14,166 nt of DNA from an uncultured Campylobacter sp. (GTDB lineage: Bacteria > Campylobacterota > Campylobacteria > Campylobacterales > Campylobacteraceae): NCBI RefSeq assembly GCF_937997465.1, contig NZ_CALKTQ010000032.1, positions 1 through 14,166 on the forward strand, read 5' to 3'. Of this stretch, positions 1 to 4,714 are shown piece after piece. The position numbers were made by a program, and so were the translations under genes. The notes beneath the pieces were generated by a model. The model saw only the letters and a program-made list of their open reading frames with translations, was not told the DNA's origin and did not search any database. Positions within the stretch are counted from its first letter, which is position 1. The number at the start of each line of letters is the position of its first letter.

Positions 1-54
1 AGCACTTCCTTGGTAAGGAAGAGGTCGCGGGTTCAAGTCCCGCTATGAGCTCCA
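1..54 (+). tRNA. tRNA-Thr (anticodon GGU), 5' part cut off by the window edge
   Basis: The 3' two thirds of a tRNA are present. The anticodon stem is 5-9 paired with 17-21, and its 7-nt loop at 10-16 carries the anticodon GGT at 12-14, which reads the Thr codons ACC and ACU. A 5-nt variable region (22-26) follows, then a T stem (27-31 with 39-43) around the loop TTCAAGT, the 3' acceptor strand (44-50), discriminator T51 and an encoded CCA (52-54). The D arm and 5' acceptor strand lie before the window. A tRNA-Thr(GGU) directly before a tuf gene is a widespread bacterial arrangement (E. coli thrT-tufB). No terminator separates it from tuf, so the two are probably co-transcribed and the tRNA is cut out. 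Confidence 0.93.
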
Positions 55-117
55 CGGATTTTAGAGAAGTAAAATTAAGTATAAATTTGAATTGCAAATA
101 TCATTACGGAGGAAGAG

Positions 118-1317
118 ATGGCAAAAGAAAAATTTTCACGTAACAAGCCACACGTAAACATTGGTACTATTGGTCACGTTGACCATGGTAAAACAACTTT
201 GACAGCTGCAATTTCTGCTGTTCTTTCAAGAAAAGGTCTTGCTGAGCTAAAAGACTATGATAATATCGACAACGCTCCAGAGGAAAAAGAGCGCGGTATT
301 ACCATCGCTACTTCTCACATTGAGTACGAGACTGAAAATCGCCACTATGCGCACGTTGACTGCCCAGGCCACGCCGACTATGTTAAAAACATGATTACCG
401 GTGCTGCTCAAATGGACGGCGCTATCCTAGTTGTTTCTGCTGCTGACGGCCCAATGCCTCAAACCAGAGAGCACATCCTGCTATCTCGCCAAGTAGGCGT
501 TCCATATATCGTTGTTTTCATGAACAAAGCTGATATGGTTGACGATGCGGAGCTCCTTGAGCTAGTTGAGATGGAAATTCGCGAGCTTCTAAACGAGTAC
601 GACTTCCCTGGTGACGATACTCCAATCGTAGCAGGCTCGGCTCTACAAGCTCTTAACGAGGCTAAAGCTGGAACAGAGGGCGAATGGTCTGCAAAGGTTC
701 TTGAACTTATGGCTAGAGTTGATGAGTATATTCCAACTCCAGTACGCGCAACAGATAAAGATTTCTTGATGCCTATCGAGGATGTTTTCTCTATTTCTGG
801 TCGCGGTACAGTTGTTACCGGTAGAATTGAAAAAGGCGTGGTAAAAGTCGGCGATACCATCGAAATCGTAGGTATTAGACCAACTCAAACTACTACTGTT
901 ACCGGCGTCGAAATGTTTAGAAAAGAGATGGATCAAGGCGAGGCAGGCGACAATGTAGGTGTTCTTCTAAGAGGCACAAAAAAAGAAGATGTTGAGCGCG
1001 GTATGGTTCTTTGCAAACCTAAATCAATTACTCCTCACACTAAATTTGAGGGCGAAGTTTATATTTTAACAAAAGAAGAAGGTGGACGCCATACCCCATT
1101 CTTTAACAACTATAGACCGCAGTTCTATGTAAGAACGACTGATGTTACAGGTTCTATCACTCTTCCAGAAGGAACAGAGATGGTTATGCCTGGTGATAAC
1201 CTAAAGATAACTGTTGAGCTTATTGCGCCAGTTGCTCTTGAAGAGGGAACTCGCTTTGCGATCCGCGAAGGTGGTAGAACTGTTGGTTCAGGCGTTGTTT
1301 CTAAGATTCTAGCATAA
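118..1317 (+). CDS. tuf: Translation elongation factor Tu (EF-Tu)
   Basis: EF-Tu is the GTPase that delivers aminoacyl-tRNA to the ribosomal A site in the cytoplasm. The 399-residue protein has the family's usual length. Its G domain shows the P-loop GHVDHGKT (residues 19-26), the switch I segment RGITI with Thr62, the G3 motif DCPGH (81-85, with catalytic His85), and the G4 motif NKAD (136-139), where E. coli has NKCD. The two beta-barrel domains follow from about residue 210. The start is fixed by the MAKEKF N-terminus and a strong GGAGGA ribosome binding site at 108-113. It lies 63 nt after tRNA-Thr with no terminator between, so it is probably expressed from the tRNA promoter. A TATAAA at 80-85 could add a weak local promoter, but it has no clear -35 partner. 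A hairpin terminator follows at 1335-1359. Nothing in the gene looks broken. Confidence 0.99.
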   Translation: MAKEKFSRNKPHVNIGTIGHVDHGKTTLTAAISAVLSRKGLAELKDYDNIDNAPEEKERGITIATSHIEYETENRHYAHVDCPGHADYVKNMITGAAQMDGAILVVSAADGPMPQTREHILLSRQVGVPYIVVFMNKADMVDDAELLELVEMEIRELLNEYDFPGDDTPIVAGSALQALNEAKAGTEGEWSAKVLELMARVDEYIPTPVRATDKDFLMPIEDVFSISGRGTVVTGRIEKGVVKVGDTIEIVGIRPTQTTTVTGVEMFRKEMDQGEAGDNVGVLLRGTKKEDVERGMVLCKPKSITPHTKFEGEVYILTKEEGGRHTPFFNNYRPQFYVRTTDVTGSITLPEGTEMVMPGDNLKITVELIAPVALEEGTRFAIREGGRTVGSGVVSKILA

Positions 1318-1324
1318 ACTAATT

Positions 1325-1330
1325 TATAAT
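1325..1330 (+). promoter_or_regulatory. Candidate sigma70 -10 box for the rpmG-to-rpoC operon
   Basis: A perfect TATAAT lies 8 nt after the tuf stop codon. No good TTGACA is seen at the right distance upstream, but Campylobacter sigma70 promoters are known to depend mainly on the -10 box. Initiation would fall near 1335-1338, inside the 5' arm of the tuf terminator stem. This is the only promoter-like sequence between tuf and rpmG, so it is a reasonable entry point for the downstream operon. Its use is inferred, and an AT-rich spacer can carry such a box by chance. Confidence 0.4.
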
Positions 1331-1334
1331 TTTT

Positions 1335-1359
1335 AGCGGAGATTGTTCTCCGCTTTTTT
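1335..1359 (+). terminator. Rho-independent terminator after tuf
   Basis: A perfect 8-bp stem, AGCGGAGA (1335-1342) with TCTCCGCT (1347-1354), closes a TTGT loop. A run of six T (1354-1359) follows, whose first base is also the last base of the stem. It sits 17 nt after the tuf stop codon and ends only 11 nt before the rpmG start. The next genes must therefore use readthrough or a promoter that overlaps this element. Confidence 0.88.
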
Positions 1360-1370
1360 GAAGGGAATTT

Positions 1371-1541
1371 ATGGCAAAAGGTAATAGAATAAAAGTTGGT
1401 CTTAAATGTTCTGAATCAGGTGATATAAATTACACCACAGTGAAAAATAGCAAGACAACGACTGAAAAATTAGAACTAAAAAAATATTGCCCAAGACTAA
1501 AAAAACATACTGTTCATAAAGAAGTTAAGTTAAAGAGCTAA
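1371..1541 (+). CDS. rpmG: 50S ribosomal protein L33
   Basis: L33 is a small protein of the large ribosomal subunit near the E site. The 56-residue product starts MAKGNRIKVGLKC and carries the family core TTTEKLELKKYCPRLKKHT. The ATG at 1371 has an AAGGGA ribosome binding site at 1361-1366. L33 proteins come as a zinc-binding form with two CxxC pairs and as a zinc-free form without cysteines. This one is intermediate: the first pair reads C13-x-x-S16 and the second C40-x-x-L43, so only one cysteine of each pair remains and zinc binding is unlikely. The gene is followed 8 nt later by tRNA-Trp and then secE, a linkage typical of this group. It may be transcribed from the TATAAT at 1325 or by readthrough from tuf. 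Confidence 0.95.
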   Translation: MAKGNRIKVGLKCSESGDINYTTVKNSKTTTEKLELKKYCPRLKKHTVHKEVKLKS

Positions 1542-1549
1542 GGCTTTTT

Positions 1550-1625
1550 AGGGCAATAGCTCCAACGGTAGAGCGCTGGATTCCAAATCCAATGGTTGGG
1601 GGTTCGAATCCCTCTTGCCCTGCCA
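1550..1625 (+). tRNA. tRNA-Trp (anticodon CCA)
   Basis: A complete cloverleaf can be drawn by hand. The acceptor AGGGCAA (1550-1556) pairs with TTGCCCT (1615-1621). The D stem is GCTC with GAGC (1559-1562 and 1571-1574). The anticodon loop TTCCAAA (1581-1587) carries CCA at 1583-1585. The T arm (1598-1614) has the loop TTCGAAT. The discriminator is G1622, and CCA is encoded at 1623-1625. The first pair of the anticodon stem (C1576 with A1592) is a mismatch. The gene sits inside a protein operon, 8 nt after the rpmG stop and 14 nt before the secE start, so release by RNase P and 3' processing would cut the operon mRNA here. Confidence 0.97.
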
Positions 1626-1639
1626 TCAGAAGGTTAAAA

Positions 1640-1819
1640 ATGGAAAAAATAATAAATTATATAAAGCTTTCGCGCGCTGAGATTGGAAAGGTAATTTTTC
1701 CACTCAAAGAGCAAATAAGAAATGCTTTTATAACAGTTTTTGCTGTAGTAGCTATTGTTTCACTTTTTTTAGCTCTTGTTGATGCAATTATGTCTTTCTC
1801 TCTTTCAAAGCTGATTTAA
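1640..1819 (+). CDS. secE: Preprotein translocase subunit SecE
   Basis: SecE is the small essential subunit that clamps SecY in the inner-membrane SecYEG channel for protein export. The 59-residue product has the minimal single-span form: an amphipathic cytoplasmic helix (about residues 11-28, SRAEIGKVIFPLKEQIRN) followed by one transmembrane helix (about 29-51, AFITVFAVVAIVSLFLALV). The family's membrane-proximal segment with its Pro (F20-P21) is visible. The ATG at 1640 was chosen because it follows an AGAAGG site (1628-1633) and gives the normal length. The in-frame ATG at 1592 lies inside tRNA-Trp and is not a real start. nusG follows with a 9-nt gap, the standard secE-nusG pairing. Confidence 0.96.
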   Translation: MEKIINYIKLSRAEIGKVIFPLKEQIRNAFITVFAVVAIVSLFLALVDAIMSFSLSKLI

Positions 1820-1828
1820 GGTTGAATC

Positions 1829-2359
1829 ATGGCACATAAATGGTATGCGATTCAAACTTACGCCGGTAGCGAAATGAGCGTAAAGAGAGCTATTGAAAAT
1901 TTGGTTAGAGATAATCACATTGAAGAACAACTAAAAGAGATTATAGTTCCTACTGAAGATGTAATAGAAATCAAAAACGGCAAGAAAAAAATAAATGAAA
2001 GAAGTCTTTATCCTGGATATGCTTTTGCATATCTTGATTTGGATACGGCTCTTTGGCACAAGATTCAGTCTCTTCCTAAAGTTGGTAGATTTATAGGCGA
2101 GGCGAAAAAACCTACGCCACTAAGCGAAAAAGATATAAATTTAATTTTAGAAAAAGTCCAAAAGCGAGCTGCTCCTAAACCAAAAATTTTCTTTGATAAC
2201 GGAGAAAATGTTCGTATTACGGAAGGGCCTTTCGCGAATTTTACTGGTATAGTAGAAGAGTACGATATGATACACGGAAAGCTAAGGCTAAATGTTTCAA
2301 TATTTGGCAGAAGCACCCCAGTTGAAATTTTATATTCACAAGTCGAGAAGATAGTATAA
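1829..2359 (+). CDS. nusG: Transcription elongation/antitermination factor NusG
   Basis: NusG binds the RNA polymerase clamp, suppresses pausing, and links polymerase to Rho or to the leading ribosome. The 176-residue product is of normal size (E. coli has about 181). It has the NGN domain from the N-terminal KWYAIQTYAGSE through the ERSLYPGYAF motif (about residues 60-68) to about residue 115. A C-terminal KOW domain begins at about residue 123, marked by VRITEGPFANFTGIVEE. The ATG at 1829 is preceded by TAAGGTTG (1817-1824), overlapping the secE stop, which suggests translational coupling. rplK follows 10 nt after the stop codon, and its ribosome binding site overlaps the nusG stop. Confidence 0.98.
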   Translation: MAHKWYAIQTYAGSEMSVKRAIENLVRDNHIEEQLKEIIVPTEDVIEIKNGKKKINERSLYPGYAFAYLDLDTALWHKIQSLPKVGRFIGEAKKPTPLSEKDINLILEKVQKRAAPKPKIFFDNGENVRITEGPFANFTGIVEEYDMIHGKLRLNVSIFGRSTPVEILYSQVEKIV

Positions 2360-2369
2360 GGAGAAGTTT

Positions 2370-2795
2370 ATGGCTAAAAAAGTTATAGGCGAAATTAAAT
2401 TACACATTGCTGCTGCAAAAGCAAATCCAAGTCCTCCGGTAGGCCCGGCTCTTGGTCAGCAAGGCGTTAATATTATGGAATTTTGTAAAGCATTCAATGA
2501 AAGAACAAAAGATATGGCTGGCTTTAGGGTTCCAGTTGTTATTACCGTTTATGCTGATAGAAGCTTTACATTTATCACTAAACAGCCGCCTGCTACGGAT
2601 TTGATTAAAAAAGCTGCAGGCATAGAAAAAGGTTCGGATAATCCGTTAAAAAATAAGGTAGCTAAGCTTACAAAAGCTCAGGTACTTGAAATAGTAGAGA
2701 AAAAAATTGCCGACTTAAACACTAAAGATAGAGAGCAAGCAGCTAAAATCATTGCTGGTTCGGCTCGCTCAATAGGAATTACGGTAGTAGATTAA
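2370..2795 (+). CDS. rplK: 50S ribosomal protein L11
   Basis: L11 binds the GTPase-associated centre of 23S rRNA at the base of the L12 stalk and takes part in factor binding and stringent-response signalling. The 141-residue product has the full family length. Its N-terminal domain contains the proline-rich motif ANPSPPVGPALGQQGVNIM (residues 18-36), whose region is the thiostrepton-contact site in other bacteria. The C-terminal rRNA-binding domain runs from about residue 75 to the end, finishing in ARSIGITVVD. The ribosome binding site AAGGAGA (2358-2364) overlaps the nusG stop codon, so the two genes are probably coupled. Unlike in E. coli, the spacer to rplA is long (119 nt) and structured. 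Confidence 0.98.
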   Translation: MAKKVIGEIKLHIAAAKANPSPPVGPALGQQGVNIMEFCKAFNERTKDMAGFRVPVVITVYADRSFTFITKQPPATDLIKKAAGIEKGSDNPLKNKVAKLTKAQVLEIVEKKIADLNTKDREQAAKIIAGSARSIGITVVD

Positions 2796-2819
2796 TCCTT
2801 TTACCACATAAGGATTTTT
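2794..2819 (+). terminator. Weak hairpin with T-run after rplK (attenuator-like)
   Basis: AATCCTT (2794-2800) pairs perfectly with AAGGATT (2810-2816) around a 9-nt loop, with five T at 2815-2819. The stem begins inside the rplK stop codon. The stem is AT-rich, so termination would be partial at best. Because rplA, rplJ and rplL lie downstream in the same operon, an attenuator or mRNA 3'-end stabiliser is more likely than a full stop. Confidence 0.5.
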
Positions 2820-2835
2820 AAAGTTAAGTTTATAA

Positions 2836-2862
2836 ACACGCGTTAATATTTATAGCGCGTGT
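2836..2862 (+). promoter_or_regulatory. Hairpin in the rplK-rplA spacer
   Basis: ACACGCGTTA (2836-2845) pairs with TAGCGCGTGT (2853-2862), giving 10 bp with one G:T pair around a 7-nt loop, followed by ATTTTAAATTT. The GC-rich base of the stem makes it the most stable structure in this spacer. It may be a second attenuator, an RNase cleavage or stabilising element, or a control site for L1, which represses its own mRNA in other bacteria. The sequence does not decide between these. Confidence 0.5.
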
Positions 2863-2871
2863 ATTTTAAAT

Positions 2872-2901
2872 TTGACAATGTGGAAGCATAAAATTTATAA
2901 A
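2872..2901 (+). promoter_or_regulatory. Promoter-like sequence before rplA (weak candidate)
   Basis: A consensus TTGACA (2872-2877) is followed by TAAAAT (2889-2894, spacing 11) and TATAAA (2896-2901, spacing 18). The second pair has acceptable spacing, but initiation would then fall at about 2908, in or after the rplA ribosome binding site GGAGA (2905-2909). The first pair has poor spacing but would leave a short leader. Either might give rplA its own expression. The region is AT-rich, so chance matches are easy. Confidence 0.22.
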
Positions 2902-2914
2902 TGCGGAGAAATTA

Positions 2915-3619
2915 ATGTCAAAAAAAACTACAAAAAGATTTGGTAAGCTACTTGAAAAAGTTGATACCACTAAAACTTACTCTTTAGCAGATGCTATTGA
3001 TACTGTAAAATTACTAAAAAGCGCCAAATTTGACGAAACAGTCGAAATAGCACTAAAACTCAACGTCGATCCAAGACATGCTGATCAAATGGTTAGAGGC
3101 TCGGTAGTGCTTCCTGCAGGAACTGGCAAAACCGTTCGTGTAGCAGTTATAGCAAAAGATGCGAAAGCTGATGAAGCAAAAGCCGCCGGTGCTGATATAG
3201 TCGGTAGCGATGAGCTTGTTGAGGATATTCAAAAAGGAATTATGAATTTCGACGTTCTTATCGCTACTCCAAATTTAATGGGACTAGTTGGTAAAGTAGG
3301 ACGAATTTTAGGGCCAAAAGGTCTTATGCCAAACCCAAAAACTGGCACTGTTACTATGGATGTAGCTCAAGCGGTCAATAACGCAAAAAGCGGTCAAGTT
3401 AATTTCCGCGTAGATAAGCAAGGAAATATACACGCTGGCCTTGGTAAAGTTAGCTTTTCAAAAGAGCAATTAAACGAGAACATTTCAACTCTTATCAAAG
3501 CGGTAAATAGACAAAAACCAGCGGCAGCAAAAGGTAGATATATTAAGAGTGCCGCTTTATCATTAACTATGAGCCCTTCTGTTTTACTTGAAACTCAAGA
3601 GCTTATGGATCTACGCTAA
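2915..3619 (+). CDS. rplA: 50S ribosomal protein L1
   Basis: L1 forms the mobile stalk beside the E site that moves deacylated tRNA, and in many bacteria it also represses translation of its own operon. The 234-residue product is full length. Domain I is split between the N- and C-terminal parts, and domain II lies in the middle. The conserved segment GRILGPKGLMPNPKTGTVT (about residues 129-147) is intact, as is the FRVDKQGNIHAGLGKVSF stretch that follows. The ATG at 2915 has GGAGA at 2905-2909. A 119-nt spacer with two hairpins separates it from rplK, and a 108-nt structured spacer separates it from rplJ. Confidence 0.98.
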   Translation: MSKKTTKRFGKLLEKVDTTKTYSLADAIDTVKLLKSAKFDETVEIALKLNVDPRHADQMVRGSVVLPAGTGKTVRVAVIAKDAKADEAKAAGADIVGSDELVEDIQKGIMNFDVLIATPNLMGLVGKVGRILGPKGLMPNPKTGTVTMDVAQAVNNAKSGQVNFRVDKQGNIHAGLGKVSFSKEQLNENISTLIKAVNRQKPAAAKGRYIKSAALSLTMSPSVLLETQELMDLR

Positions 3620-3653
3620 TTTAGCTAATAAATTTTTATCTTAGATTGGAGAT

Positions 3654-3727
3654 AGCAGAGGCTTTTGCTTAATCGCGCTTTCATGCCGCTCTGCTTGAAA
3701 TCACTAGTCGGAAAGGAGAAAAACTAG
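3654..3727 (+). promoter_or_regulatory. Probable L10 autoregulatory leader before rplJ
   Basis: The 108-nt rplA-rplJ spacer contains AGCAGAG (3654-3660) pairing perfectly with CTCTGCT (3689-3695). GC pairs can extend the stem inward, around a 22-nt internal region that could fold further. Closer to the gene, CTAGT (3704-3708) can pair with ACTAG (3723-3727), placing the ribosome binding site AAGGAG (3713-3718) in the 14-nt loop. In many bacteria the L10-L12 complex binds a leader at exactly this place and represses rplJL translation. Position and structure fit that role. I could not compare it with the Rfam L10 leader model, so the identity is inferred. Confidence 0.6.
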
Positions 3728-4210
3728 ATGACGAGAAATGAAAAATCTGAAATAATCAGTAAACTTGAAGCCGAATTTAAAGAAAATGAAGCGATCATAG
3801 TTTGTGATTATCGCGGTCTTAGTACTAAAAAACTTGAAGCATTAAGGGATGCGGCTAGAGTTTTAAATGTAAAAGTTCAAATCGTAAAAAATACTCTTGC
3901 AAATATCGCTCTTAATAACGTTGAAAAGTCTGGCATGGTCTTGAAGGATACAAATATCTTTATCTGGGGCGATCAGCTTTCAGCTACTAAAGTTGCGGCT
4001 AAATTTGAAGAGACCAATAGCGAACTATTCAAAATCAAAACCGCTCATATCGATGGCGAAGTTGCAAGCGTCGAGAAGGTCAAGGCTCTATCTAAGATGC
4101 CTAGCCGTGATGAGTTGCTTGCTATGCTTTTGCAAGTTTGGAATGCGCCTATCCAAAATTTCACTATTGGACTAAATGCGCTTAAAGAAAAAAAAGAAAA
4201 ATCAGCATAA
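3728..4210 (+). CDS. rplJ: 50S ribosomal protein L10
   Basis: L10 anchors the L7/L12 dimers to 23S rRNA and forms the base of the stalk that recruits translation GTPases. The 160-residue product has the rRNA-binding globular domain, with the typical IIVCDYRGLSTKKLEALRD (about residues 23-41) and VQIVKNTLANIAL segments. It ends in a long helix (about residues 120-160, LLAMLLQVWNAPIQNF onwards) that carries the L12-dimer binding sites. The start is set by AAGGAG at 3713-3718. rplL follows after 17 nt. Expression is probably controlled by the structured leader directly upstream. Confidence 0.98.
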   Translation: MTRNEKSEIISKLEAEFKENEAIIVCDYRGLSTKKLEALRDAARVLNVKVQIVKNTLANIALNNVEKSGMVLKDTNIFIWGDQLSATKVAAKFEETNSELFKIKTAHIDGEVASVEKVKALSKMPSRDELLAMLLQVWNAPIQNFTIGLNALKEKKEKSA

Positions 4211-4227
4211 TATAAAAAGGATAAAAA

Positions 4228-4605
4228 ATGGCAATTACTAAAGAGGACGTATTAGAATTTATCTCTAATCTTTCAGTATTAGAGCTAAGTGAGCTAGTAA
4301 AAGAATTTGAAGAGAAATTTGGCGTAAGTGCTGCTCCAGTAATGGTAGCAGGCGGCGCAGTAGCAGGCGGTGCAGCCGATGCAGCTGAAGAGAAAACAGA
4401 ATTTAATGTTGTTCTAGTTGACGGCGGCGATAAGAAAATCAACGTTATTAAAGTTGTTCGCGCTCTTACAGGTCTTGGTCTTAAAGAGGCTAAAGACGCA
4501 GTTGAGCAAACTCCTTCTGTTATCAAAGAGGGTGTTAGCAAAGATGAGGCTGAAGCAGCTAAAAAAGAGCTTGAAGAAGCTGGCGCTAAAGTCGAACTTA
4601 AATAA
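4228..4605 (+). CDS. rplL: 50S ribosomal protein L7/L12
   Basis: This is the multicopy stalk protein whose C-terminal domain recruits and activates EF-Tu, EF-G and other factors. The 125-residue product has the N-terminal dimerisation and L10-binding helices (about residues 1-32). A flexible Ala/Gly hinge follows (about 36-55, with AAPVMVAGGAVAGGAADAAE). The C-terminal domain (about 58-125) contains the conserved factor-contact helix segment KVVRALTGLGLKEAKDAVE. The ribosome binding site is AAAGG just before the ATG, only 17 nt after rplJ, so the pair is probably translationally coupled. L12 is needed in several copies per ribosome, which fits the hairpins placed directly after it and before rpoB. 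Confidence 0.99.
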   Translation: MAITKEDVLEFISNLSVLELSELVKEFEEKFGVSAAPVMVAGGAVAGGAADAAEEKTEFNVVLVDGGDKKINVIKVVRALTGLGLKEAKDAVEQTPSVIKEGVSKDEAEAAKKELEEAGAKVELK

Positions 4606-4622
4606 TTTCACTTATTTTTACA

Positions 4623-4652
4623 AAGGAGGCGACGCCTCCTTATTTAATTTTT
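4623..4652 (+). terminator. Attenuator hairpin between rplL and rpoB
   Basis: AAGGAGGC (4623-4630) pairs perfectly with GCCTCCTT (4634-4641) over a GAC triloop. An interrupted T-rich tail, ATTTAATTTTT, follows at 4642-4652. It lies 17 nt after rplL. The broken T-run suggests partial rather than full termination, which would lower rpoBC transcription relative to the ribosomal-protein genes, as the rplL-rpoB attenuator does in E. coli. Confidence 0.72.
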
Positions 4653-4660
4653 ACAAAGAT

Positions 4661-4676
4661 GCCGCAGACGTGCGGT
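4661..4676 (+). promoter_or_regulatory. Second small hairpin before rpoB
   Basis: GCCGCA (4661-4666) pairs with TGCGGT (4671-4676; five Watson-Crick pairs plus one G:T) over a GACG loop. The T-rich stretch TATTTACTTTCTTT follows. It may act with the hairpin at 4623 as a tandem attenuator or as an mRNA processing site. A contribution by chance cannot be excluded for a 6-bp stem. Confidence 0.42.
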
Positions 4677-4714
4677 TATTTACTTTCTTTCAAACTTATA
4701 CCATGAGGTAGAAT

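Noticed and set aside
459..860. Reverse-strand open frames inside tuf, and similar ones inside rpoB and rpoC
   Set aside because: They are antisense shadows of strongly conserved coding regions, rich in Ser, with no ribosome binding site or recognisable family.
1592..1639. In-frame upstream extension of secE beginning with an ATG at 1592
   Set aside because: The ATG lies inside tRNA-Trp and the added residues are tRNA sequence. The ATG at 1640 has its own ribosome binding site and gives the normal SecE length.
4418..4711. Open frame overlapping rplL on the same strand, running through the rplL-rpoB spacer
   Set aside because: It is a shifted reading of rplL plus the attenuator hairpins, with low-complexity Lys/Leu content and no family resemblance.
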